Assembly (NCBI RefSeq): GCF_028609885.1
Contig: NZ_CP063195.1
Coordinates: 1,426,001-1,490,000 of the forward strand
Direction of reading: 5' to 3'
DNA length: 64,000 bases
Source: Corynebacterium jeikeium
GTDB taxonomy: Bacteria > Actinomycetota > Actinomycetes > Mycobacteriales > Mycobacteriaceae
Positions 35,357 to 44,452 of this stretch are shown here, piece after piece (within the stretch, counting starts at the first letter, position 1; each line of letters starts with the position of its first letter). The position numbers and the translations under genes are program-made. Under the pieces are notes generated by a model. The model did not search any database. It saw only the letters and a program-made list of their open reading frames with translations, and was not told the origin of the DNA.

Positions 35357-36363
35357 CGGCGTCTCCGAAGGAGAACGATCATGACCAGCGCTCCGAGGGC
35401 TGCACTGACGATCCCGACGGGGATCTCTCCCGGCCAAAGGACGATGCGGGACAGGATGTCGGCGGTGAGGACTAAGCCGGCGCCCGTGAACGTGGATATC
35501 AATAGGAGGGGTGCGGTGCGGGGCCCCGTGAAGGGGCGGACGATGTGCGGCACCATGAGCCCGATAAACCCGATGGGCCCGGCGATCGCGGTGGCGGCAC
35601 CGACGAGGCACACCGTCGCCAGCCCGGTGCCGATCCGGGTGGCCAGGGGGTGTGAGCCGAGGCCGCGGGCGAGGTCGTCACCGAGGGCGAGCGCATCCAT
35701 CGGGCGGACCAGCAGAAAGGCGATTAGCGCGCCGACGGCCAGTATCGGGAGCGAGAAGGCGATGACCTTGCTATCCGGGCTCGCCAGCGATCCGGCTGAC
35801 CACGCGCGCATCGCGTCGAGCGCGCGCGGGTTCAGCAGGGTGATAGCCGACTGGATGCCAGAGACCGTCATGCTGAAAGCGACTCCGGCGAGGATCAGCC
35901 GAGAACCGTCCGCACGCCCTCGCAGGCCGAGGATGAGCACGACCGTCGTGACTGCGGCGGCACCGATGATCGCGGAGGCGGCGATCCCGAAGGCGGAGCG
36001 GAGTCCGAGCCAGCTCATACCGATCGTCACCGCGAATGCGGCCCCTGACCCGACGCCGAGCAGTCCCGGGTCTGCGAGGGGGTTCCGGGTCATCGCCTGC
36101 ATGAGCGCCCCGGACCAAGCCAGTGCAGCGCCGACGAGCATCCCGGCGAGAGTGCGCGGCAGACGCACCTCACCGACGAGCGTGCGCACCTCCTCGGATC
36201 CACTGCCGCTGACGAGCGCCATGATCTCGGTAAGGCCGAGAGGCTTGGAGCCGATCAGTATGCTCGCGAACGTGAGCAGAATCACCAGGATGGCTGCGAT
36301 GAGCGCCACAACGAGGAGGCGCGGCAAGCGGACAGGCGACGCCTCCTCGCGCGGGCGTGTCAC
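35353..36363 (-). CDS. FecCD-family iron-siderophore permease (first permease)
   Basis: 336 residues from GTG 36363, which overlaps the lipoprotein stop in GTGA. Signatures SGALMQAMTRNPLADPGLLG and GPIGFIGLMVPHIVR are those of FecCD/FepD permeases. An earlier GTG (36411) is in frame but would lie well inside the lipoprotein gene. Part of the tetR-lipoprotein-permease-permease operon. Confidence 0.92.
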   Translation of the reverse strand: MTRPREEASPVRLPRLLVVALIAAILVILLTFASILIGSKPLGLTEIMALVSGSGSEEVRTLVGEVRLPRTLAGMLVGAALAWSGALMQAMTRNPLADPGLLGVGSGAAFAVTIGMSWLGLRSAFGIAASAIIGAAAVTTVVLILGLRGRADGSRLILAGVAFSMTVSGIQSAITLLNPRALDAMRAWSAGSLASPDSKVIAFSLPILAVGALIAFLLVRPMDALALGDDLARGLGSHPLATRIGTGLATVCLVGAATAIAGPIGFIGLMVPHIVRPFTGPRTAPLLLISTFTGAGLVLTADILSRIVLWPGEIPVGIVSAALGALVMIVLLRRRR

Positions 36364-37379
36364 GACGCGGGAATGAGTTCGAGGCCAGCGCGTAGCTCGT
36401 CGAGTAGCCACGGCACGGCCGCGACGTTGGGATCCTGCAGTGCGGTCGCGGCCTCGAGACCGACGGGGACGTACCGCTGCTGCATAATCGGCTGCTGGGA
36501 CACGATCGGATCGGACTCGAACTTCTGCTGCAGGGCATCAGACTGATAGGTCATGAACAGTACCCCCGCGTCGTTGAACAGTGGGGCCTGTTCGAAGCTC
36601 ACGTCGATCGAGCCGGGCACAGAACCCTGCCCGCCGAGTTCCGTGATCGCGGGAAGGGAGACGAGCCCGAGCTGCTGCATGAACCGGGCGGTGACATTCT
36701 CTTGATCGACCAGGAACACGACCACGCCATCGCGAGCCTGCCCATACAGGAAAGTACCCCCGTCGAGGTTCGGCAGTTCTTCCTTCGTCTTGGCGATGGC
36801 GTCATCGGCCTGCTGGATCAGCCGCTCAGCCGCTTCGGGATCACCGAGCGCCTGGCCGACGCGTGCGGCGGATTCCTCACTCGTGGCCCGGTAGAGGCCC
36901 TCCTCGTAGGTGACGACCGGCGCAATGTCGCTGAGCTGCTGGTACATGGCCTCATCCAGCGTGAACGCGGCGGTGGCGAGGATCAGGTCGGGCTTGGCAG
37001 AAGCGACCTGCTCAACACTGATGCTCATCGGGTTCACCCAGGTCGTGTCGTCGGGGAGCGGGTCGATATACGGCAGGTTCTTCTCATCGCCCGCTCCAGC
37101 GACCGACGTGAACGATTCGGGCGCCAGCACCACCTCCGCACCCATCGCCGACGCCAGCGCAACATCGGCGTAGCCGAGTGCGGCAATCCGCTTGGGCCTC
37201 TCCTTGATCGTGACATCGCCGTAGGCGTTGTGCAGCGTCACCGGGAACGCACCGTCGCCGGGCGGGGGTTCGTCTGTGGAAGGCGTCATAGGTCCGAAGG
37301 CGCAACCGGCGAGCAACAGCGCGCCGGCCAGCACTGCTGCCATCGCGGAGGCGATACGGGTATGAACGGATCTGAGCAT
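36360..37379 (-). CDS. Iron-siderophore binding lipoprotein (FepB-like)
   Basis: 339 residues. Lipoprotein signal with lipobox LLAGC at about residues 22-26. The mature part has the periplasmic-binding-protein fold of helical-backbone type: IKERPKRIAALGYADVALAS and SVEQVASAKPDLILATAA are family blocks. It would capture ferric siderophore outside the membrane for the two permeases. It lies 32 bases behind tetR in the same direction. Confidence 0.92.
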   Translation of the reverse strand: MLRSVHTRIASAMAAVLAGALLLAGCAFGPMTPSTDEPPPGDGAFPVTLHNAYGDVTIKERPKRIAALGYADVALASAMGAEVVLAPESFTSVAGAGDEKNLPYIDPLPDDTTWVNPMSISVEQVASAKPDLILATAAFTLDEAMYQQLSDIAPVVTYEEGLYRATSEESAARVGQALGDPEAAERLIQQADDAIAKTKEELPNLDGGTFLYGQARDGVVVFLVDQENVTARFMQQLGLVSLPAITELGGQGSVPGSIDVSFEQAPLFNDAGVLFMTYQSDALQQKFESDPIVSQQPIMQQRYVPVGLEAATALQDPNVAAVPWLLDELRAGLELIPAS

Positions 37380-37411
37380 GGGCTTTTCTCGTTTCTCTGG
37401 TGGGTAGGGCC

Positions 37412-38011
37412 TCAGGCCGCGGGCAGGATTCCTGCTACGGCTTCGAACACACGGGCCGGGGTCTGCGCTGTGTCTAGTTCCTGCCAGCGCGCCGCCAGTT
37501 CCGTGACGACGGGGAGCAACGGGCGGACACCGTCATGTTCGGGGAGCACGCTCGGACGGTTCAGCCGGGCGCAGGTGATGGTGGCCTGTCCGAGGATGGT
37601 CGCGAACATGGTGCGGTAGAACATGAAAGCTGCCTCGTCGGAGAGCCCGGCGTTCCGTGCACAGGAGAGGAATCCTTCCGGGAACCGGAGGCCGGCCGGG
37701 CTCGCGAGCCTACCAGTGGAGATCAAGCGAATCATCCAGGGGTGCTCGACAAGGAAGCCGTGCATACACAAAGCGAGATCGACGGAGTCCCGTACGGGAT
37801 CGTGCGAGGTCGCAGGGAAGACGATCTTCTCGGATACCCGCTCCACCAGCGCGAGCAGCAGCGCGTCGCGATCTGCGAAGTGGTGGTACAGCGCCATCGG
37901 GGTCACGCCTAGCTTCGTGGCGAGGAGCCGCATCGAGAGCGCGGCTTCGCCATCGGAGCGCACGACGGCGAGAGCCTCGTCCACGATCTGCGCAGGATCC
38001 AGTTTGCTCAC
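37412..38011 (-). CDS. TetR-family regulator heading the siderophore operon
   Basis: 199 residues, GTG start preceded by AAAGGAC. N-terminal helix-turn-helix: LSMRLLATKLGVTPMALYHH followed by FADRDALLLALV. The C-terminal ligand domain is unassigned. It is divergent from the ABC transporter pair across a 54-base gap that contains a -10 hexamer for each side, a short palindrome ACTATACGCATATAGT (38043-38058) and a DtxR-like box. It probably controls both arms. Confidence 0.9.
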   Translation of the reverse strand: MSKLDPAQIVDEALAVVRSDGEAALSMRLLATKLGVTPMALYHHFADRDALLLALVERVSEKIVFPATSHDPVRDSVDLALCMHGFLVEHPWMIRLISTGRLASPAGLRFPEGFLSCARNAGLSDEAAFMFYRTMFATILGQATITCARLNRPSVLPEHDGVRPLLPVVTELAARWQELDTAQTPARVFEAVAGILPAA

Positions 38012-38029
38012 GATGCCGTCCTTTCAGTT

Positions 38030-38058
38030 TTAGGTTACCCCAACTATACGCATATAGT
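38030..38058. promoter_or_regulatory. Divergent promoter with DtxR-like iron box
   Basis: TTAGGTTACCCCAACTATA (38030-38048) agrees with the DtxR/IdeR consensus TTAGGTTAGSCTAACCTAA at about 13 of 19 positions, with the left half nearly perfect. TATAGT at 38053-38058 is a -10 for the ABC gene, whose ATG at 38066 would then be leaderless; TATAGT on the minus strand (38048-38043) is a -10 for tetR. Iron-dependent repression of both arms is inferred. Confidence 0.6.
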
Positions 38059-38065
38059 CTTAGAC

Positions 38066-39670
38066 ATGGCAACCAAGACATCTCTCCTCGACCCGGCCGT
38101 CCTGCGACTGCTGCGCCCCTCTCTCCCGGCACTGGCCGTTGCAACGGCTGGCACGACACTCTCGGGCCTATTTGGCCTGGCCGCGATGTGGCAGATCGTG
38201 CGCCTGATCGAAGCCCCGGCCCCCGCACGGGTGGGCTGGGCCAGTGGCGCCTGGCTGTGCGCGGCGCTCCTGGCTGCGGGCGCTTCGTGGCTCGCGCACG
38301 CCGTCGAGGGGCGGCTCGAGGCGCGTGTGCGGCGAGCGGTGGCCGGTAGCCTGCTCCGGCTGCCGGCCGACCGGTTGGCCGCCTACCCGACGGATCGGTT
38401 GCGTCGGCTCGTCACTGAGGATGTCGCCGCGCTGCATCACATGATCGCCCACCTTCCCGCGGAAGCAGCCACGCTCGTCGCGGTGCCTGTGTGCGCCGTC
38501 CTGCTGATGCTGACGCTCGCCGGGCCCGTGTCCCTGCTCACCCTCATCCCGGGCGTGCTCGCCGGGACGGCCTACCTCACGGTGATCCCGCGCCTCTCGG
38601 CAAGACACGGCGCCGAGCTGGGCCGGGTGATGGCCGAGATCACAACGGCGGTCGACGACTACGCTCGTGGGATCCATGTCTTCCGCAGCTACGGTGCAGC
38701 GAACAGCGCTCTCGCGGACTACATGGACGCCGCCCGGCGCTTCACCACCGGCATGCTCGACTGGGTGCGACGTGTCGCCACTCCTGCCGCGGTAGCCGTC
38801 GGCCTGCTTCAGGCGGCCTCCAGCTACGCCATCGCCTACGCGGTCGGCTTCGCTCGGGAGCCTGCCGTGCTCGCAGCGATCCTGCTGATGGGGCTGGCGC
38901 TCGTCACACCCGCACTGAGGCTTGAACATGGCCTCGACTACGTCGCCGCGGGGCGAGTCGCGTCCACACGCATCGGAGAACTCCTCGCCGAGCCTGTTCT
39001 GCCTCACGGCAACGCGAACGCGGTCAGCGGGCCGGGCATTCTGGTGGACAGTATCGTGGTCTCGGCGGGTGGCCGAAGGATCCTCGACGGACTCTCCCTG
39101 ACCGCGCCAGCATCCGCGGTGACGGCGGTCACGGGGCCGAGTGGTGCAGGAAAGAGTACCCTCCTTCGCGTGCTCGCGGGCCTGCAGCCGCCCCTGAGTG
39201 GCATCGTCAGGGTCGCTGGCACCGACATATCGGCGTTTCCCGAAGCGGCACGGCCGGAGGCGGTGCTGCTGATCCCGCAGGGCGGGGACGTGCTCCCTGC
39301 AAGCATCGGCGAGAACCTTCGCCTGACCGCCCCCGATGCAGACGACCAGGCGCTGACGGCCGCCCTCGCTCGCGCCCAGCTCGATCTCCCGCTCGATACG
39401 GACGCCGCGCTGCTGTCCGGCGGCGAGCGCCAGCGCGTCTCGCTTGCCCGAGCGTTCCTCGCGCAGGCGGGCGCTATCCTGCTCGACGAGCCCACGAGCG
39501 CCCTCGACGACGCGACAGCCACCCGCTTCTGGGGCGAACTCGAAGAGCTCGCCCGGGCTGAGGGGAAGACCGTCGTGGCGGTCACTCACGATCCACGTCT
39601 CGCACTCCGAGCCGACCATGTCCACAGGCTCGCCCCGCCAGCCACTCCCGAAGAAGGAGACGACCAATGA
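38066..39670 (+). CDS. ABC half-transporter of the siderophore (IrtA/YbtP-like) type
   Basis: 534 residues. Six membrane segments in about the first 300 residues, then an ABC domain: Walker A GPSGAGKSTLLRVL, signature LLSGGERQRVSLARAF, Walker B AILLDEPTSALDD. Exporter-type fold, but pairs beside siderophore-interacting proteins (IrtAB, YbtPQ) work as ferric-siderophore importers. It overlaps the next gene in ATGA, so the two should form a heterodimer. Unlike IrtA it has no fused SIP domain; that is a separate gene here. Confidence 0.9.
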   Translation: MATKTSLLDPAVLRLLRPSLPALAVATAGTTLSGLFGLAAMWQIVRLIEAPAPARVGWASGAWLCAALLAAGASWLAHAVEGRLEARVRRAVAGSLLRLPADRLAAYPTDRLRRLVTEDVAALHHMIAHLPAEAATLVAVPVCAVLLMLTLAGPVSLLTLIPGVLAGTAYLTVIPRLSARHGAELGRVMAEITTAVDDYARGIHVFRSYGAANSALADYMDAARRFTTGMLDWVRRVATPAAVAVGLLQAASSYAIAYAVGFAREPAVLAAILLMGLALVTPALRLEHGLDYVAAGRVASTRIGELLAEPVLPHGNANAVSGPGILVDSIVVSAGGRRILDGLSLTAPASAVTAVTGPSGAGKSTLLRVLAGLQPPLSGIVRVAGTDISAFPEAARPEAVLLIPQGGDVLPASIGENLRLTAPDADDQALTAALARAQLDLPLDTDAALLSGGERQRVSLARAFLAQAGAILLDEPTSALDDATATRFWGELEELARAEGKTVVAVTHDPRLALRADHVHRLAPPATPEEGDDQ

Positions 39671-41262
39671 ACCGCAACACTCCGGCACCCAAGCAGGTGC
39701 GGCCAGGCTTTCCGACGGTGGCAAAACGGCGGATGGCATGGATCGGCGCCGGCTGGGTGCTCGCAGCCCTCGCCGAAGCCACTGCCTACACGGTCCTTGC
39801 CTTCGCGATCCGCGACCGGGGAGGGGTGCTGCCTGTGCTCGCCGCAGCGGCCGTGTCACTGGTCGCCACCGTGCTGGTCTCCCGCAGCGGCTACCTGAGC
39901 GGCGCACGATTGGCCGGCGACCTCTATGCCCAGCTCGGCCGATCTCTTTCCGCCACGAAGTTGTCCTGGTTCACGGCAGAGAACCGTGCACTCGTGACCA
40001 CCGTTGCCGGACGCGGCATACCCGCGCTCATGGGCGTGCCCGCCCATCAGTTGCAGACAGTGATCTGCGCACCGCTTGTACCCGTGCTCATGGTTGTCGC
40101 GGTCGGGTTCGTGTCAGGGGCTGGCGAGGCCTGCGTGCTCGCCCTCCTGCTGCTGGCCGCCTTCGCCACGCAGATGCTCACGCAACGCCACCTGCAACGC
40201 GCCGACGCCGAGCGTCATCGCATCGAGCAGGAGACGGTGCGCGCGACGATGGAATTCGTCGACCACCTCGAACTGATCCGCACCGCAGCCGGCCCCCGAG
40301 GTCTCGTCCGCGCGGATGAGGCTTGGAGGCGACAGGAACAGGCGATGGCGCGCACCAACCAGGCCGCAGCGCCCGCGACCCTTGTGTCCTTTCTCGCGTC
40401 GGTCATGCCCGTTGCCGGGATGCTGATCATGCTCGCTGCTTCTGGAGAGTTCGCGATACCTGAGGCAGCCCTCGCGTTGCTGGTGCTCACCATCCGGGCG
40501 TCCGCCCCGATCGATGAACTCGCCCTCGCCGGGGTCAGCCTCAACGAGGTACGTTCACACAGCTCGGCCTACCATACAGCCGCGATGGCGCCGCGCCTAC
40601 CCGCTCCCGCTGACCCCGTCCCTCCGGCAGGTTCGGAGATCGAGCTCCGCGACGTCGCGCATCCACCCGCGCTCCGCACGATCACCGCGAACATTCCCCC
40701 AGGCGCACGCGTCCACATCGCAGGCCCCAGCGGTGCCGGCAAGAGTACCCTTCTGGGACTGTTGCAGCGCTTCGACGATCCCGCCGATGGAACTGTCACT
40801 CTCGGCGGGGTCTCACTCGCCGCACTTGAGGAGACAGAGATCACCGCAAGAATCGCCTATGTCCCCCAGGACCCCATCGTGCTCACCGGCACTCTCGCCG
40901 AGAACATCAAACTCGGCCGCCCCGAAGCTTCCGACAAGGAGATCCTTCAGGCAGCCGAGCGCGCCCAACTCCGGGAGGTGATCACTCGTGACCCGCTGGG
41001 TATCCACCAGCACCTCGGCATTCACGGGCAGGCGCTCTCCGGGGGAGAACGTCAACGAGTCGCGATCGCACGCGCCCTCCTCAAGAACGCGCCGGTGCTC
41101 GTGCTGGACGAAGCCACCTCCGCTCTCGACACGGCCACAGAACAACGGATCGCTGACACCCTCGCCACCTACGACGGGACTCTCATCTTCGTCACACACC
41201 GCGACCCCACCATCTGGCACCCCAACCGCACCATCACCCTTGAAGGACCACAGCAGGCATGA
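39667..41262 (+). CDS. ABC half-transporter of the siderophore (IrtB/YbtQ-like) type
   Basis: 531 residues. Membrane domain then ABC domain: Walker A GPSGAGKSTLLGLLQRF, Q-loop YVPQDPIVLTGTLAENIKLG, signature ALSGGERQRVAIARAL, Walker B VLVLDEATSALDT, H-loop IFVTHRD. Both this and its partner have a complete set of motifs, so both sites may hydrolyse ATP. It overlaps the following SIP gene in ATGA. Confidence 0.9.
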   Translation: MNRNTPAPKQVRPGFPTVAKRRMAWIGAGWVLAALAEATAYTVLAFAIRDRGGVLPVLAAAAVSLVATVLVSRSGYLSGARLAGDLYAQLGRSLSATKLSWFTAENRALVTTVAGRGIPALMGVPAHQLQTVICAPLVPVLMVVAVGFVSGAGEACVLALLLLAAFATQMLTQRHLQRADAERHRIEQETVRATMEFVDHLELIRTAAGPRGLVRADEAWRRQEQAMARTNQAAAPATLVSFLASVMPVAGMLIMLAASGEFAIPEAALALLVLTIRASAPIDELALAGVSLNEVRSHSSAYHTAAMAPRLPAPADPVPPAGSEIELRDVAHPPALRTITANIPPGARVHIAGPSGAGKSTLLGLLQRFDDPADGTVTLGGVSLAALEETEITARIAYVPQDPIVLTGTLAENIKLGRPEASDKEILQAAERAQLREVITRDPLGIHQHLGIHGQALSGGERQRVAIARALLKNAPVLVLDEATSALDTATEQRIADTLATYDGTLIFVTHRDPTIWHPNRTITLEGPQQA

Positions 41263-42128
41263 CCACCATCCGCCACCGCATCCGCGAACTCACCCAACAG
41301 AACATGCGCCCGGTCTCCACCAACGCCGAAATCACCAGTATCCGCAGCATCGCCCCCAGCTACACCCGCGTCACCCTCACCTCCTCCGACCTGGCCCGCT
41401 ACGAGCCCACGCTGCCCGCAGACGGCATCAAAATCGCCGTTCCCGGAAAGGACGGCGCACCCGAGATCCGAGCAATGACCGTCTCCCGCCGGCCCACACC
41501 CGACACGATCGAGATCGACGTCCTCACACACACGGGCGGTATCCTCGCCCCCTGGCTCACCCACGCTCGCACGGGCGACCGAATCGACGTGCACGCGGTC
41601 CGACGCGAATGGGCACTCGGTGACGACATCACCGAACACATCCTCGTAGCTGACGCTAGCGCGCTCCCCGCAGCAGCCACGATCCTCCACGCCATTCCAG
41701 AAGAGCACCAGGTTCACGCCTGGCTCCACGTCCCAGAAGCCGACGATGGCGTGCTCATCCCCGAGCGCCTCAACCTCCAGCTGCATCCCCACGTCGGCAA
41801 CGCCTGGACACCGATGCAACTCCGCGACGAACTCAACAAAGTACTCCCCTCAATTCCCAGGAACAATGGAGTGCAAGCTTGGCTCGCCGCCGAAGCCTCG
41901 ACTGTCGCCGAGGGGCGACGATGCCTCACAAAGCACGGGCACGACCGCGACCATATGTTCGCCGCGGCATACTGGAAGCACGGTTGCGGCAGCACCGCAC
42001 GCGATGAACGTATCCGACGCGCCTATGTGGAAGCGGTGGCAAAAGACGCCGACCTTACCGACCCGGACACGCGCGCCGACACAGAAATGCTCGCGGACGA
42101 AATGGGTCGAGAGGTTCCCTCCCCCTAG
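41259..42128 (+). CDS. Siderophore-interacting protein (FAD-dependent ferric-siderophore reductase)
   Basis: 289 residues, SIP family. Ferredoxin-reductase-like FAD domain with IRAMTVSRR (the RxxT/SxR flavin motif) and GGILAPWLTHARTGDRIDVH, then the NAD(P)H-binding half ending with AAAYWKHGCGSTARDER. It would reduce imported Fe(III)-siderophore to release iron in the cytoplasm. It is the third gene of the rightward iron operon. Its last four bases overlap the convergent MFS gene. Confidence 0.93.
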   Translation: MTTIRHRIRELTQQNMRPVSTNAEITSIRSIAPSYTRVTLTSSDLARYEPTLPADGIKIAVPGKDGAPEIRAMTVSRRPTPDTIEIDVLTHTGGILAPWLTHARTGDRIDVHAVRREWALGDDITEHILVADASALPAAATILHAIPEEHQVHAWLHVPEADDGVLIPERLNLQLHPHVGNAWTPMQLRDELNKVLPSIPRNNGVQAWLAAEASTVAEGRRCLTKHGHDRDHMFAAAYWKHGCGSTARDERIRRAYVEAVAKDADLTDPDTRADTEMLADEMGREVPSP

Positions 42129-43558
42129 CGTGCTGTTCGAGCTTTTCCAGTGACGAAGAGCACGGTCACGGTGCCGATGACGGTAAGCGCGGCGATTCCT
42201 AGTACGAGCCAGCGGGCGGCGGCGAGTTGGCTTGCGCTCCCGAGGGCGAGAAGGTTTCCTGCGATCGCGGAGGTAAGGGTAAACGCGATCAATTGGGTCG
42301 TGCTGACGGCAGCTGCCGCTTTCGCACCCTCGGTTTCGTCGTCGCTACTGCTCATTGCTGCGACTGAGAGATGCGGGAAGGCGAGCCCGATTCCGATACC
42401 AGCGATCAACAGCATGACCACCCATAACACAACGATGAACGCCGTGGCGTGCACAGCTTGCAGTACTCCGTAGCTTGCCAGGCCCACGGTGAGGAGCACT
42501 GGACCGGTACGAGTAAGTCTGCGAGCGATCTTCCCCGTGGCGTTCGCGCTGAAGAGCTGGGCAACAACCCACCCCAACGACAGAACCGCGCCGAGCAGTC
42601 CCGCCAACAGTGGGGAGAGGTTCGCGAGTTGCTGGCCGAACAGGGGGATGAAGTTCTCGACCATCACGCCCGCGCATAGCGCCGCTACCGTGAGATATAC
42701 CCATTTGAGTTGGTTGCAACGGGCATAGGTGAGCCTAGGAAGCACGCCGTTGGCGTCGCGTGCATCGACGGCAAGAAACACAATGAGAAGGAGCAACCCT
42801 GCGCCGACCATGACCGGCACCCAGAAGGTTGAGAGGGTCGAGCTGAGGCTGAGCGTTGCTGAGGTCAGGGCCAGTGCAATGATCGACGGAATCGGGACGC
42901 GCAACCGGATCGACTTCGCAGGTTTCCGTCGCGGCAGGGCACGTAGCGTCACGACCGACAGGATCACCGCAAGTGCGGCGAGCACTCCGAATGCTGCTCG
43001 CCATGCGTTGAGTTCGGCGAACACGCCGCCAAGTGCAGGCCCCACGAGGGTGCCGATGCCGAACATCGCGGACACCACTCCGGTACCACGAGTCCACAGC
43101 GTCTGCGGCAGCACGCTTCGGATCACGGCGTACCCAAGACCGGTGAGTAGGCCTGCGCCAAAGCCTTGTACTGCTCGCCCGGTCACGAACAGTTCCATCG
43201 TCGGGCTTGCTGCGCTGATGAGAGTCCCGGCAGCGAAAAGCAGGTACGCGGTGACGTAGGTGTGTGCAGCGCCCTGAGTGGTGAGCATGCGGCTCACGAA
43301 CATCGTCGCGATCACTGCGGTGATCAGATACCCGGTTGACGCCCAGGCATAGTATTGCTGGCCACCGATCTCAGCGACCACAGTTGGCATGAGGGCTGCG
43401 GTGAAGTATAGGTTCATCGCGTACAGGCCGACCCCGCTGGCCATGACGATGACTGCCGTTAGGTGCGGCTTCGAGAAGAGAGCGCCCCATCCCGATTTGG
43501 GTGTTAGAGGAGTGCTGGATGTGGGCTGTGGCTGATGTTCTGGTGTCGATGAGGTCAC
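42125..43558 (-). CDS. MFS multidrug-type exporter (DHA2-like), SoxR-controlled
   Basis: 477 residues, about 14 hydrophobic segments, with motif-like blocks GRAVQGFGAGLLTGLGYAVI and MFGIGTLVGPALGGVFAEL typical of drug:proton antiporters. GTG start at 43558 has no Shine-Dalgarno; the -10 hexamer TAGTGT ends eight bases upstream, so the mRNA is probably leaderless. Its promoter overlaps the SoxR box, so export of redox-cycling compounds is the likely role. Confidence 0.88.
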   Translation of the reverse strand: MTSSTPEHQPQPTSSTPLTPKSGWGALFSKPHLTAVIVMASGVGLYAMNLYFTAALMPTVVAEIGGQQYYAWASTGYLITAVIATMFVSRMLTTQGAAHTYVTAYLLFAAGTLISAASPTMELFVTGRAVQGFGAGLLTGLGYAVIRSVLPQTLWTRGTGVVSAMFGIGTLVGPALGGVFAELNAWRAAFGVLAALAVILSVVTLRALPRRKPAKSIRLRVPIPSIIALALTSATLSLSSTLSTFWVPVMVGAGLLLLIVFLAVDARDANGVLPRLTYARCNQLKWVYLTVAALCAGVMVENFIPLFGQQLANLSPLLAGLLGAVLSLGWVVAQLFSANATGKIARRLTRTGPVLLTVGLASYGVLQAVHATAFIVVLWVVMLLIAGIGIGLAFPHLSVAAMSSSDDETEGAKAAAAVSTTQLIAFTLTSAIAGNLLALGSASQLAAARWLVLGIAALTVIGTVTVLFVTGKARTAR

Positions 43559-43565
43559 ACCGGCT

Positions 43566-43596
43566 ACACTAGAACTTCAAGTCAACTTGAAGTCAA
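43566..43596 (-). promoter_or_regulatory. SoxR box in a 19-bp-spacer promoter for the MFS gene
   Basis: The perfect inverted repeat ACTTCAAGT-CA-ACTTGAAGT (43574-43593) matches the SoxR operator core (CCTCAAGTTAACTTGAGG in enterobacteria). It lies between -35 TTGACT (43596-43591) and -10 TAGTGT (43571-43566), spaced 19 bases. The long spacer is the hallmark of MerR/SoxR-activated promoters. Confidence 0.88.
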
Positions 43597-43608
43597 GGAG
43601 TCGCGAGT

Positions 43609-44076
43609 ATGAGTTATGCACCGACCGATCTCCTCACTGTTGGCGAGGTTGCTCGTCGTGCCGGGATCGCCACGAGTGCGGTTAGGTTCTATGAGGATCA
43701 GGGGCTGATTTCTTCTGTTCGTACAGCTGGGAACCAGCGCAGGTATCCGCGTTATGTGCTTCGCCGGATCGGAATCATCACCGCCGCCCGCCGTTTCGGC
43801 ATTCCACTGGCCGAAGTCGCCCAAGTATTCGACTCACTTCCTGAGAATCGGATGCCAGGAAAGACCGACTGGCGCAGAATCTCCAAACGTTGGCATGAAC
43901 GACTTGAGGTGCGACGGAGGGAACTTGAACGTCTTGAAGAAGAACTAGTGGGGTGCATCGGTTGTGGGTGTCTCTCACTCAATACATGCCGCGTGCTCAA
44001 CCCTGACGACCAGCTTTCTTCCGAAGGCCCTGGCGCGAGGAGATTGCAGTATCCCTCGGGAGTTGACGCACAATGA
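43609..44076 (+). CDS. soxR: SoxR redox-sensing transcriptional activator
   Basis: 155 residues, MerR family. The HTH region reads LTVGEVARRAGIATSAVRFY, followed by a dimerisation helix. The [2Fe-2S] cluster motif CIGCGCLSLNTC (C-x2-C-x-C-x5-C) is complete. The oxidised cluster would twist the promoter DNA and switch on the divergent MFS gene. In actinobacteria SoxR responds to redox-active metabolites rather than superoxide. AAGGAG at 43594-43599 precedes the ATG. Confidence 0.95.
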   Translation: MSYAPTDLLTVGEVARRAGIATSAVRFYEDQGLISSVRTAGNQRRYPRYVLRRIGIITAARRFGIPLAEVAQVFDSLPENRMPGKTDWRRISKRWHERLEVRRRELERLEEELVGCIGCGCLSLNTCRVLNPDDQLSSEGPGARRLQYPSGVDAQ

Positions 44077-44179
44077 GCCGTCTCAGCTGTGATCGCATAG
44101 GATGCCTCACCGAGTCGTGCGGCTCGAGAATCGTTCATAGACTCAACTCCCCTCCGACGCTGTTTCCGTCATTGACCAT

Positions 44180-44452
44180 TCAGGAGCCCCTTGGCCTTCT
44201 CCGCGTTCTTCGCGCTAAGAGCGTCTTCTGAATGACTTTCCGGAGCCGAGCAAGCCCACGTTCGAGTTGACGGGGATCAGGGCGTCCGATGCAGATACGG
44301 AGACCTGAGGCCTCATTCAAGGGGTCAGTGCTCATAGCCGCTGGAGGCGTGACGAGGGCGCCTTCGCGCGCGACGGAATGTGCGATTTCCTCGGCTTGTC
44401 CCCGAACCATCGGGAGCCAAAGGTGAAAACCGCCAGACGGGTGGAACGGGAT
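44180..44452 (-). pseudogene. C-terminal fragment of a MocR/PdxR-type (GntR-aminotransferase) regulator
   Basis: The minus strand reads SGGFHLWLPMVRGQAEEIAH and on through GLRICIGRPDPRQLERGLAR, the end of the aminotransferase-like domain in MocR regulators. The N-terminal 350 or so residues are absent; the fragment stops at the clpP-like start. From 44077 to 44179 nothing is seen. Confidence 0.8.

Noticed and set aside
38168-39907. 579-codon minus-strand frame opposite the ABC half-transporter
   Set aside because: It is antisense to a gene with complete ABC motifs. Its composition (many Arg, Gly, His) is typical of a shadow frame.
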